A DNA stretch of 35,581 nt from JBCCCJ01 sp039029315 (GTDB lineage: Bacteria; Bacteroidota; Bacteroidia; J057). The position numbers and the translations under genes are program-made. The notes under the pieces are model-generated. The model saw nothing but the letters and a program-made list of their open reading frames with translations. It was not told the DNA's origin and searched no databases. Position 1 is the first letter of the stretch, and the number at the start of each line of letters is the position of its first letter. Of this stretch, positions 6,922-14,794 are shown in pieces. Location of the stretch: contig JBCCGK010000114.1 of NCBI GenBank assembly GCA_039029315.1, forward strand, positions 1-35,581, read 5' to 3'.

Positions 6922-8481
6922 ATGTTGTCCTTAACCCCATTTGATGTGCGAATCTATTGTTCCTTTTTGACCCTGATAGCTTATCTGGGATTCTTGTCTG
7001 AACCCCTCAAGGCCCAGGAATTGGCGAATGCAGATCTGGATCAGGTAATTGCTGCTCAGTTGCCTGCAACACTGCTTGAACATCAGGCATTTGTTCGATT
7101 GCCCAATGATGCTGCCTTTGAAGCAGATATGCCAGCAAATATCGACTGGCTCAAGCAAGCATTTTCGAAAAGAGGATTTGGGGTAAAGGTGTTGGAAACG
7201 GGGCGGATTCCATTGGTGCTGGCAGAGAGAAAGAGCTCAAGAGAAGATGTGCCGACACTTCTTTTCTACCTGCATTTCGACGGGCAGCCCGTCAATAAAG
7301 CCCAATGGGACCAGCCTGATCCATTTGAGCCCGTTCTGAAGGCTCCACTGAAAGACGGAAGCTGGCAATCTTTGTCATATGATGTCTTGAAGAAAGGAAG
7401 CATCGATCCTGAATGGCGGGTGTTTGCCAGAGCGGCAGCAGATGACAAAGCCCCAATCATTATGCTATTGAAAGCCTTGGATTTACTCAAGCAAATGGAC
7501 ATTGACCCAGCCTTTCATGTGAAGGTCTTGCTGGATGGAGAAGAAGAAAAAGGGTCAAAAGGCTTGTTGACCTCTTTGCGTCTATACAAAACCTTTTATC
7601 AAGCAGACCATTTGATTATTCTTGACGGACCTGAACATCCTTCCCGAAGACCAACTCTCACTTTTGGCTGTCGAGGCATCGCAAGAGCAGATGTGACGGT
7701 CTATGGTCCCAAATCTTCTCAACATAGTGGACACTACGGCAATTATGCCCCCAATCCAGCATTCCGGCTGGCGCAACTTCTTGCCAGTATGAAGGATCAG
7801 AATGGAAGAGTCATGATCAAAGGATACTATGATCCTGTCCAATTGAGTGAGTCGGTCCGGAAAGACCTGGCTGCGGTACCAGATGATGAAAATACCCTGA
7901 AGAATCGCCTCGGAATTGCAGAGGCCGAGGCCGTCGGAGGCAATTATCAGGAAGCCTTACAATATCCCAGCCTGAATATCCCACAGATGCAAACCGGATG
8001 GGGGATGGGACAACGCACAGTAATCCCGGACAAGGCTTCTGCCAGACTGGAAATGAGACTGGTTCCAGAAACCAAAGGACAATATTTGATCGACTGCATA
8101 CGAAAACATATCGAAGAACAGGGGTATTGGGTTACAGACAGCTTGCCAACGGAGGAGGAAAGAATGAAATATGCCAGGATTGCTACTTATGGTGGAGGCA
8201 CCAGTGTTGAATCTTTTCGTACTGATCCAGCTTCACCTATGGGGCAATGGTTGGTCCGAGCTTTGACAACGGTACATGGCGAAGAACCCGTACAAATTCG
8301 AATCATGGGAGGGACTGTCCCTATATCCCCTCTGATCCAAGCACTTGACATTCCTGCAGTGATAGTACCATTGGTGAATATGGACAATAATCAACATGCG
8401 CCTAATGAAAATATCCGAATTGGCAATCTCATCAGCGGGATCAAATCCTTGATGGGAATCTTGGCAATCTCATATCCTTAA
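6922..8481 (+). CDS. Exported M20-family metallopeptidase
   Basis: This 519-residue zinc peptidase starts at the first ATG, followed by a hydrophobic signal (residues about 8-32, ending LKAQE). The frame upstream begins only with TTG. Family metal and catalytic residues are visible: H118 in FYLHFDGQPV, D174 in RAAADDKAP, the glutamate pair in LLDGEEEKGS (about 207-208), aspartate in LILDGPEHPS, and the late histidine in MDNNQHAPNENI. The dimerisation or lid domain lies between about 250 and 380 (GCRGIARADVTVYG). M20 enzymes hydrolyse di- or oligopeptides or acylated amino acids; this exported form probably acts in the periplasm. It is a single gene, divergent from the protease. Confidence 0.92.
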   Translation: MLSLTPFDVRIYCSFLTLIAYLGFLSEPLKAQELANADLDQVIAAQLPATLLEHQAFVRLPNDAAFEADMPANIDWLKQAFSKRGFGVKVLETGRIPLVLAERKSSREDVPTLLFYLHFDGQPVNKAQWDQPDPFEPVLKAPLKDGSWQSLSYDVLKKGSIDPEWRVFARAAADDKAPIIMLLKALDLLKQMDIDPAFHVKVLLDGEEEKGSKGLLTSLRLYKTFYQADHLIILDGPEHPSRRPTLTFGCRGIARADVTVYGPKSSQHSGHYGNYAPNPAFRLAQLLASMKDQNGRVMIKGYYDPVQLSESVRKDLAAVPDDENTLKNRLGIAEAEAVGGNYQEALQYPSLNIPQMQTGWGMGQRTVIPDKASARLEMRLVPETKGQYLIDCIRKHIEEQGYWVTDSLPTEEERMKYARIATYGGGTSVESFRTDPASPMGQWLVRALTTVHGEEPVQIRIMGGTVPISPLIQALDIPAVIVPLVNMDNNQHAPNENIRIGNLISGIKSLMGILAISYP

Positions 8482-8533
8482 TCTTTTTTTTTGAAGGAAT
8501 TAGGTTTTTTGGTGATCTTTCAATATATTTCAT

Positions 8534-8541
8534 TACCTTTG
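8534..8541 (+). promoter_or_regulatory. Candidate distal -7 box TACCTTTG of the RRM gene
   Basis: TACCTTTG matches TAnnTTTG, with a TTG 22 nt upstream at 8509-8511. Use of this promoter would give an mRNA leader of more than 110 nt, AT-rich and unstructured by eye. Confidence 0.35.
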
Positions 8542-8632
8542 ACCGCTCAAAAGTAGTAAATATTTGGTTTGTAGTTAAATTCTGTGTTTTATTAATGTTA
8601 CTTAACCTGTTTTTTCCTGCCTTTCCAACCTC

Positions 8633-8640
8633 TACTTTTG
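8633..8640 (+). promoter_or_regulatory. Candidate proximal -7 box TACTTTTG of the RRM gene
   Basis: TACTTTTG matches TAnnTTTG and ends 24 nt before the ATG. No clear TTG lies at the -33 position. It is the second -7-like box in front of this gene, so two start sites are possible. Confidence 0.35.
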
Positions 8641-8664
8641 ACCTTGTGTAATTTATTTTTTTTC

Positions 8665-9012
8665 ATGAATATTTTTGTAGCTAAACTCAACTTCAGAACC
8701 ACTGACGATCAACTACGTACATTGTTCGAAGAGTATGGTGAAGTCGATTCTGCCAAAGTGATTTTGGATCGCGACACCGGACGTTCCAAAGGGTTCGGAT
8801 TTGTTGAAATGTCTGATGATGATCAGGCGTACAACGCAATCCAGGAACTCAATGAGACTGAATTCGATGGAAGAACGATCGTAGTTAAGAAAGCGCGCCC
8901 TCGTGAAGAGCGAGGAGGCGGTGGCGGAGGAAGAGGAGGATGGAATCGCGGTGGTGGAGGTGGATATGGCGGCGGCGGCGGCTATGGCCGTGGCGGTGGA
9001 GACCGATGGTAG
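8665..9012 (+). CDS. Glycine-rich RNA-recognition-motif (RRM) protein
   Basis: This 115-residue RNA-binding protein starts at MNIFVAKLNF. Residues 1-78 form one RRM: RNP2 is IFVAKLNF and RNP1 is KGFGFVEM, with the aromatic residues that stack on RNA bases intact. The tail (about 85-115) is an RGG/GYGG low-complexity segment ending GRGGGDRW. The architecture is that of bacterial cyanobacterial-type Rbp and plant glycine-rich proteins, which bind mRNA and are often cold-induced. It is monocistronic, with two candidate promoters and a strong terminator 123 bp downstream. Its target RNAs are not deducible. Confidence 0.95.
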   Translation: MNIFVAKLNFRTTDDQLRTLFEEYGEVDSAKVILDRDTGRSKGFGFVEMSDDDQAYNAIQELNETEFDGRTIVVKKARPREERGGGGGGRGGWNRGGGGGYGGGGGYGRGGGDRW

Positions 9013-9134
9013 TCTTTCACATCCATACCACTTCGTGTTACACGTCAAGCAGGAATGAACCCAAATTGTGTTTGCAAATAATCTTCTCATTTGTATAATA
9101 CTCCGTTTCTGAGACTCCAGATTATTAGAAAATC

Positions 9135-9172
9135 AGCAGACCTCCCTTTCAGGAAGGTCTGCTACTTTTTTT
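9135..9172 (+). terminator. Strong Rho-independent terminator of the RRM gene
   Basis: AGCAGACCT and AGGTCTGCT form a perfect 9-bp stem, extended inside by two more pairs after one mismatch, followed by ACTTTTTTT. It sits 123 bp after the RRM stop and just before the end of the convergent phospholipase gene. The long distance leaves a structured or at least sizeable 3' UTR. Confidence 0.85.
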
Positions 9173-9189
9173 ATGAAGATGATTTGAGA

Positions 9190-10365
9190 TCAACCGCTGA
9201 GTTCTACCAACTTGTTCCACTGGACGTTAACCCAATTCCAAATGGATTGTATCCGGGATAATTGTTGGGCTTTCGGTGTTGGAGAGAGGGAATAGGGCGT
9301 AACACAACTCATGGTCCGCTTCCAGCCCATAGGCAATGATTTGTTTGCTCTGGGAGAATGGGAACAACACATGTTTTGTTGTGGAAACCTTAATGGCGCA
9401 AATAAAAACTCAATATCGAAGGCCTCTCGGTCGATGATGTTTAGCCGTTTTTCGTACTGATTGGGAGTAGGATCTATATCCTGGCCCACCAACTCGTGGA
9501 GATCTGGAGAGCCAGCATTTTGCCAGGCAGTATACCAATAAGCGCCAATCCGCTTGATCGCCATACACATTCGACGTTCGACCATTCCGCTAAGCATCTG
9601 ATGATAAGCGGAAGAGTATTCCCGGCTATAGGCCCGTACCGTGATATTATTCCTGGACTCATAGCCGTACTTTTTGTCTGCTGCAAAACGATCATTCAAC
9701 TGTTGCTCAAAACGCAGAACCGAGTCAAGGGCCAAATGGCTTTCCAGAACAGCATCCCAACCTTCCTTATACACATTGTCAATATAATAGCATCTACCAA
9801 CGAAAAAATCATATCTCTCTCCAAAAAGTTCCGGTAGCCTGGATTCCCAGAAAGCATGTATCCCTTTTTGCCCTGACAATTGTCCATTGTAATTCTCAGT
9901 AGTGTGGAGAGGGACATGTGCATCTCCTATATAATGTCCAATATCGGCAGAATATCGAAGAATGGCCCCAAGGTCCTGATCCTCAAATGCTTGCTGAAGT
10001 TTGTAGAATTCTCTAGGGAGCTGATAAGGCAGAATCCCATAGGCCTGAAGGGTATCTTCACTCAAAGCTTGGACTGCTTGATCCCAATCTCTGGGAACAT
10101 TGTCAAAAGGATATCGACCATAGTGATCGATGTCTATGAAGTGTTTGGGGGCCTCTCCATCAACAGCATAACGTCGTTCATCTGGCCCCACAGCATGTTC
10201 TGTGATGTACTCCAGGTGGGTTTTGTACAACACGAGCATTTCTGGAGGAAGGGTAAAAACGGCCAATCTGTTGATGCGTTTATGCGCCCAAAATCCCCAG
10301 GCATGCAGGGCAGAACAACTGACCAACAAGAGGCCACAGAGGAGGAGGTGTTTTGCTTTGAGCAT
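9190..10365 (-). CDS. Secreted zinc-dependent phospholipase C / S1-P1 nuclease-like protein, probable frameshift near C-terminus
   Basis: The frame encodes 391 residues. A signal peptide ends SALHA, leaving W23 as the mature N-terminus; in this fold the N-terminal Trp binds zinc. Further ligands follow: H28 in WAHKRIN, HFIDIDHYG (75-83), DIGHYIGDAHVPLH (141-154), and H170/E174 in GIHAFWESR. The fold hydrolyses phosphodiesters in phospholipids or nucleic acids; substrate cannot be told. Up to residue about 330 the sequence is convincing. The last 60 residues are Cys/Ser/Trp-rich and look like out-of-frame translation. One extra A in the A4 run (T4 on the plus strand, 9374-9377) would give a natural tail ending at a stop at 9227-9229, about 379 residues in all. 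Confidence 0.85.
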   Translation of the reverse strand: MLKAKHLLLCGLLLVSCSALHAWGFWAHKRINRLAVFTLPPEMLVLYKTHLEYITEHAVGPDERRYAVDGEAPKHFIDIDHYGRYPFDNVPRDWDQAVQALSEDTLQAYGILPYQLPREFYKLQQAFEDQDLGAILRYSADIGHYIGDAHVPLHTTENYNGQLSGQKGIHAFWESRLPELFGERYDFFVGRCYYIDNVYKEGWDAVLESHLALDSVLRFEQQLNDRFAADKKYGYESRNNITVRAYSREYSSAYHQMLSGMVERRMCMAIKRIGAYWYTAWQNAGSPDLHELVGQDIDPTPNQYEKRLNIIDREAFDIEFLFAPLRFPQQNMCCSHSPRANKSLPMGWKRTMSCVTPYSLSPTPKAQQLSRIQSIWNWVNVQWNKLVELSG

Positions 10366-10586
10366 GAGAAATCAATTGATTATCAGAGGGTAAAATTGGA
10401 AAGCAAAGGATCAGATTGTACAAAAAACCCTTCGTGTCAGGCTACAAAAACCATTTTCTTCGCTTCATTTTCGCTACATACCTCTCTTGCCCTTCAAAGG
10501 TAACAAAATCCAGTTTGAGGTGTGAAATCGTATCTCTTTTTTGTGAGGATTCGATGAATAGGTTTCATTTTTTTTAGAAAAATACC

Positions 10587-10594
10587 TATTTTTG
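10587..10594 (+). promoter_or_regulatory. Candidate -7 box TATTTTTG for clpS-aat
   Basis: TATTTTTG (followed by CGGG) matches the TAnnTTTG consensus, with TTTC 20 nt upstream at the -33 position. It would place the clpS-aat transcript start near 10600, about 60 nt before the clpS ATG. Confidence 0.5.
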
Positions 10595-10661
10595 CGGGTG
10601 GATGAACCTCCTGTACTGCACTGACAATCAATCCAAAAGATTAACCCAAGATCGTACTCCT

Positions 10662-10964
10662 ATGAACACATTCCCCGTTAATGTTGCGGTAAAAGAATTA
10701 GAAGATGTACAAGTAAACATTGGCAGTGATGAACCAGTCAGCCTTCTTGTCTGGAATGATGAAATCAATACATTTGATTGGGTGATTCAATCTTTGGTAG
10801 AAGTCTGCGGTCATACGGTCGATCAAGCGGAACAATGTGCCTGGATCATCCATTATAAAGGAAAATATATTGTCAAAAGAGGGCCTAAAAATAAAATCCA
10901 GCCAATGCGTGAAGCCTTGGTCGATAGAGGGATAGGGGCTACAGTAGAAGAAACCGCTGAATAA
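10662..10964 (+). CDS. clpS: ClpS, ATP-dependent Clp protease adaptor
   Basis: This 100-residue adaptor delivers proteins with N-terminal Leu, Phe, Tyr or Trp to ClpAP/ClpCP. I start at MNTFPVNVAV; the twenty residues upstream in the longer frame are not family-like and would span the promoter leader. The core motif is LLVWNDEINTFDWVIQSL, where the N-D-x-x-T/N-x-F-x-x-V pattern forms the N-degron pocket. Then come an AWIIHYKGK helix (Clp N-domain contact) and KIQPMREALVDRG. It is followed 12 nt later by aat, the enzyme that creates N-degrons. Confidence 0.96.
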   Translation: MNTFPVNVAVKELEDVQVNIGSDEPVSLLVWNDEINTFDWVIQSLVEVCGHTVDQAEQCAWIIHYKGKYIVKRGPKNKIQPMREALVDRGIGATVEETAE

Positions 10965-10976
10965 TCTCCTGCCCTG

Positions 10977-11684
10977 GTGCCTATTTTTGCGCTCAATGAA
11001 TCCCTCCTCTTTCCACCGCCTCATCTTGCAGAACCCGATGGAATCCTGGCGATTGGCGGAGATTTAACTCCCCAGCGACTGTTGCTTGCTTATGAAAAGG
11101 GGATCTTTCCCTGGTATTCAGAAACGGAGCCAATCTTATGGTGGTCTCCTGATCCCAGATTTGTCTTGTATCCTGACGCATTGAAGATTGCCAAAAGCAT
11201 GAGACCTATCCTGCGCAAAGGAATCTTTCAGGTGAGCTATGATCAGGAATTCAAGCAAGTTGTTGGGCGGTGTAAGCAGATCGCCCGGCCAGGACAGGAA
11301 GGCACTTGGATAACAGGAGATATGATGAATGCCTATTGTACCCTTCATGATATGGGATTTGCCCATTCTGTTGAAGTCTGGAAAGACGATCAGTTGGTGG
11401 GAGGCTTATATGGGGTTTCTTTGGGACGGTGTTTTTTTGGAGAGTCCATGTTTGCCGAAGTAAGCAATGCTTCCAAAGTTGGCTTTATCACAATGGTGCA
11501 AGACTTGAGAGAAAGACAGTTTCAACTCATTGATTGTCAGGTGCCAACTCAGCATTTAGCAAGTTTTGGGGCAATAGAAATAGCTCGTCAACAATTTTTG
11601 ACGGAACTGGAAGAAGGATTAATCCCCTCAGGGATGATAGGAAATTGGGGACAATTGATGGGAAGAACCATTCCCACTCAATGA
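10977..11684 (+). CDS. aat: Leucyl/phenylalanyl-tRNA--protein transferase
   Basis: This 235-residue cytoplasmic enzyme transfers Leu or Phe from aminoacyl-tRNA to N-terminal Arg or Lys of proteins, making them ClpS substrates. The start is GTG, giving (M)PIFALNESLLFPPPHLAE, the family N-terminus. Hallmarks are DGILAIGGDLTPQRLLLAY, GIFPWY, WWSPDPRFVL, GTWITGDMMNAY, GFAHSVEVW, LVGGLYGVSLGRCFFGESMF and LIDCQVPTQHLASFGA. It lies 12 nt behind clpS and its stop overlaps the convergent Nudix gene by 7 bp. Length is normal and all motifs are intact. Confidence 0.97.
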   Translation: MPIFALNESLLFPPPHLAEPDGILAIGGDLTPQRLLLAYEKGIFPWYSETEPILWWSPDPRFVLYPDALKIAKSMRPILRKGIFQVSYDQEFKQVVGRCKQIARPGQEGTWITGDMMNAYCTLHDMGFAHSVEVWKDDQLVGGLYGVSLGRCFFGESMFAEVSNASKVGFITMVQDLRERQFQLIDCQVPTQHLASFGAIEIARQQFLTELEEGLIPSGMIGNWGQLMGRTIPTQ

Positions 11685-12112
11685 TTGAGGTAATCCAGGA
11701 GGGCTTCTGGATGGAATCTGGCTTTTTTCTTCCGAAACTCAGAAATAGGCTTCCAGACGACTCGAATTTCCTCTCCATCCCGTTCCTTTCCTAACAGGAT
11801 TTCCTTTGTGTAGGTGGATTTGTTGACGAATTCCCCTTCGAACATAAAAATAATCTCATGATCAGGATGTTCCTGATCTGGACAAATACTTTCGGTTTGT
11901 CCAATAAAGGTGAGATTTTTAATTTCTTCACCGATTTCTTCCTTGATTTCTCGACGAATGGTGTCCCAACTATATTCACCAAACATCAGTCCACCCCCAA
12001 GGGGTCGGTAATAATTTTCCTTTTTTTTGCCGTCATAGCGTTCTGCTACAAGGATCTGATTTTCACGTCGAAAAAAACAAAGAGCTATCGGTTGTATTTG
12101 CTGGTTATCCAT
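11678..12112 (-). CDS. Nudix hydrolase
   Basis: I start at MDNQQIQPIALCFF (144 residues). The Nudix box is visible as GGLMFGEYSWDTIRREIKEE followed by IGEEI. It fits GX5EX7REUXEEXGU except that the hydrophobic residue after the final glycine is replaced by Glu. The central REIKEE metal-binding glutamates are intact. The family hydrolyses nucleoside diphosphate derivatives; the substrate is not evident. It is convergent with aat, overlapping by 7 bp, and has no cotranscribed neighbour. Confidence 0.9.
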   Translation of the reverse strand: MDNQQIQPIALCFFRRENQILVAERYDGKKKENYYRPLGGGLMFGEYSWDTIRREIKEEIGEEIKNLTFIGQTESICPDQEHPDHEIIFMFEGEFVNKSTYTKEILLGKERDGEEIRVVWKPISEFRKKKARFHPEALLDYLNH

Positions 12113-12202
12113 GTAATCACATCTTGGTTGGACAGCAGTATACACCGGAATCTTACAGAGCTAGTAGACTACAATAGTAGAAAAAAAAGCCTCGATTCCT
12201 TG

Positions 12203-12222
12203 ACGCTTTCACGCAAAAGCGT
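12203..12222. repeat. Short inverted repeat upstream of the Nudix gene
   Basis: ACGCTTT and AAAGCGT flank the 6-nt loop CACGCA. It lies between the end of the CBM9 gene and the start of the Nudix gene. On the minus strand a run of T follows about 16 nt later (12180-12188), too far for a standard terminator. Function is unclear. Confidence 0.3.
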
Positions 12223-12389
12223 TACAAGTTCAAAACAGCAAAAACGATCGATTATGAGCTATTTTCTACCATTTGACCTTCGATTGTATCAAAGAGTCAG
12301 GATTTTCCCTCATTTTCAACTTAAAATCTTACATAAGCATTCTTCAGCTTTTGGGATAAATCTTACCAGATATATTGTGAAAACGGCAA

Positions 12390-14615
12390 TCAAAGGGTAA
12401 GCCAATAATTCAATTTGAGAACTATGGCTCTATTTTTGACACCCAGGGTCTCCACAGCATAATTGTCCGAATACACCAAGAAGATATCAGACATGGGTTT
12501 GAATCGCCACTGAAGTCGAGAATTGATATTGAAATTGTCGATTTGGGTATTGTACTGGAGGAAGGTTGTCCAGAATAAGCTGCGGGAAAAATTGATTTCA
12601 ATTTTGGGTCCTATTAGCCAGAAGGTTTCTTCTCCATATGCTTCCGGGAGACGAATGGCATTTCTGTTAGCACTCAAAGCAATATTACCCCAGGGTTGCT
12701 TGCGATAGTTGAGGGTAAGAGAACTAGAGGACAGAGAACCATTGTAAAATTGTCCCAGGGAGAGTTGGGCGATCAGGTTGAGAGGCTTGCGACTATCTGA
12801 GATATAGGTAAGATTGGCTGTGGTGTAGGAATAATGATCTACTGGCAGCGGATCGAAGGAGAGGTCGCTTAGGAGGCGCGTTGCAAAAGGAAGATTCACC
12901 TCATTATGCCCAACTCCAATATTCAGAATACTAAATCCCTGAAAGAAGAACTGATAATCTGCCATCAGATTCCATTCATTGAACAGCTTGTTTCGAGCAT
13001 CTCTGTGGGTATTGAAGAATGCCACACTTTGGATTTTGGGACCATGGCGGGTAAGTGTCTGATTATCTTTTGGGAAAAATCGATAGTTAAACTCCTGAAA
13101 TAAAATCTGATACCCCACACGAAGAAAGCTATCTCTTGCAGCATCATAGTTGAATTGTCTGGCATTGAACCCAATATCTACAATGTAATCTCTTCCCGTA
13201 TGACTGAATGAATGAACCGTTGAGAGATTTCTGGAATTATGCATGCCGCCTACATTGACATAATTCCGGTTGGGGCCCTGTTCTGGAGAAAAAGAAGTGT
13301 GTCCCTGAAACCATCCATTCCATTGGCCATCGTTGGTACTAAAATTGAATTCGAGTCCAGCATTCCGCCCATAATCATTCGGATCGATCTTGGACCCGTC
13401 AAATCCCTGCCTGTTGATGAGAATTCCACTGATATTGGATCGTTTCCACACCCTTCGCTGAAACGCGCCCACCGTATAGTTCTGACCATTAAGATCATCT
13501 TGCTGGGCCGTCTGCATATTCATCAATCCGATGCGCCAGTTTTTGTCCAGATTTCCACTTAGTCGGGCACCAAACAGGATTGGAACGGGCAGGCCATTGC
13601 GCAAGCCAATCCTTCTCGAGAAGAAGGGACGGGTAGGAGGGATGCCAAAGTTGTTGAACAAATCACTATTCTCAAGAAAAAATTGCCGTCGTTCAGGGAA
13701 AAACAGGCTGAAGCGTTCCAGATTGGTTACCTGCTGATCTACGTCAACCTGGGAGAAGTCGGGATTGATGGTTAAGTCGAGATTAAGGGAAGAAGACAAG
13801 GCAATTTTGGCATCACTCCCGAGGCCCCTGAGAAAAGAGGCATCCGTTTCTGCTTCGAAATCCTTGCTCACTCCTCCTCTTACATACGGGATAATCGAAA
13901 CATTGCCTTTCACTTTTTTGGGAGGATTGTCCCAAATCATTGTTCCCATATAGCCCAAATCAAAGCTGAAAAAATTGACAGGAACTGGACGCCAGGTGGA
14001 ATAAGAGTTATTTTTTAGATCATTTCGCTGAATATTGATTCCCCATCTTGTTTTTCCACTTTCATATCTCAAGGTCTTGAAGGGGATGGCAATTTCTACC
14101 ACATATCGATCAGGATGATTTTTTACGACAGAGAACCATTTGTTGTCCCAATCAGTTGTAAAATCCTCAAATTCAGTAATCTCCGGCGAGATCAAGGCTT
14201 CTGACTGAACCCCCAAAGCACTGACACTGAAGAAAAAACCATTTGTTTTTCGATTGACAGGGTCCAGCATGACTGCAATACCATCGCTAGAGAAGGGGTC
14301 CACATCTCTTTTGAGGGTTTGGATGATATACTCTTCTGGCCCATAGGCAACAACGGCAAAATACAGGAATTGATCATCATAGGTCGCCCAGGCTTCAGTA
14401 GCTTGAGGAGCAGGATGTTGGTCATTTGGCCACTTTTGCCAAAACCCATCTGCTTTTGCCGCTTTTTTCCAACTGTTTTCGTCCAGGACGCCATCCAGAC
14501 GAATCTCATCTATAGCCTTCTGAATTGGAAGTTCATAGGTGTTCGCAGGGGAGGGTTGGGAGAATACCTGCGAGAGCAACACCAAAAAATAACAAATAGA
14601 TTTCATTCGTTTCAT
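12390..14615 (-). CDS. CBM9-like / DUF5916 outer-membrane protein
   Basis: This 741-residue exported protein starts at MKRMKSICYFLVLL; the 30 residues upstream are not signal-like. After the signal peptide, residues about 25-215 match the CBM9-like domain (IDEIRLDGVLDENSWKKA, WATYDDQFLYFAVVAYG, DGIAVMLDPVNRKTNGFFF). The rest is DUF5916-like, opening near KVKGNVSIIPYVRGG and FLENSDLFNNFGIPPTRPFF, and has alternating aromatic beta-strands ending LKLNYWLTL, as expected for an outer-membrane beta-barrel. The family is common in Bacteroidetes; its role is not established and no partner is adjacent. A TAnnTTTG box lies 8 nt before the chosen ATG. An alternative start is the Met three codons later. 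Confidence 0.88.
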   Translation of the reverse strand: MKRMKSICYFLVLLSQVFSQPSPANTYELPIQKAIDEIRLDGVLDENSWKKAAKADGFWQKWPNDQHPAPQATEAWATYDDQFLYFAVVAYGPEEYIIQTLKRDVDPFSSDGIAVMLDPVNRKTNGFFFSVSALGVQSEALISPEITEFEDFTTDWDNKWFSVVKNHPDRYVVEIAIPFKTLRYESGKTRWGINIQRNDLKNNSYSTWRPVPVNFFSFDLGYMGTMIWDNPPKKVKGNVSIIPYVRGGVSKDFEAETDASFLRGLGSDAKIALSSSLNLDLTINPDFSQVDVDQQVTNLERFSLFFPERRQFFLENSDLFNNFGIPPTRPFFSRRIGLRNGLPVPILFGARLSGNLDKNWRIGLMNMQTAQQDDLNGQNYTVGAFQRRVWKRSNISGILINRQGFDGSKIDPNDYGRNAGLEFNFSTNDGQWNGWFQGHTSFSPEQGPNRNYVNVGGMHNSRNLSTVHSFSHTGRDYIVDIGFNARQFNYDAARDSFLRVGYQILFQEFNYRFFPKDNQTLTRHGPKIQSVAFFNTHRDARNKLFNEWNLMADYQFFFQGFSILNIGVGHNEVNLPFATRLLSDLSFDPLPVDHYSYTTANLTYISDSRKPLNLIAQLSLGQFYNGSLSSSSLTLNYRKQPWGNIALSANRNAIRLPEAYGEETFWLIGPKIEINFSRSLFWTTFLQYNTQIDNFNINSRLQWRFKPMSDIFLVYSDNYAVETLGVKNRAIVLKLNYWLTL

Positions 14616-14623
14616 AGCGGGTG

Positions 14624-14631
14624 CAAAGGTA
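14624..14631 (-). promoter_or_regulatory. Candidate -7 box TACCTTTG of CBM9/DUF5916 gene, 8 nt before ATG
   Basis: The minus strand carries TACCTTTG followed by CACCCGCT and the ATG. No TTG is found at the -33 distance. The short spacing suggests a leaderless or nearly leaderless mRNA. Confidence 0.45.
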
Positions 14632-14794
14632 AGAAGGTTTGGAGGAAAAAGTATTCTGGATGATAGAAATAGGAAGTCTTTGGCAATTCTGGCCTTGTGG
14701 ACCATTGCATACCTGATACATCATCGATGAAATAAGGGAACAACCACTGACCGGCAAGGCATGGATTGATTTGTAAAAGAGGGGGTAACAAGGA

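Noticed and set aside
9880..10503. 207-codon plus-strand frame opposite the phospholipase gene
   Set aside because: It lies antisense to a gene with intact zinc-binding motifs and signal peptide, and shows no recognisable domain.
10978..10990. TATTTTTG at the start of aat, resembling a -7 box
   Set aside because: It encodes conserved residues PIFA at the protein N-terminus, lies after the start codon, and a promoter there could not produce the full protein.
11858..12400. 180-codon plus-strand frame across the Nudix gene and its upstream spacer
   Set aside because: Its first half is antisense to the well-supported Nudix gene and its Phe/Ser/Thr-rich composition is typical of a shadow frame.
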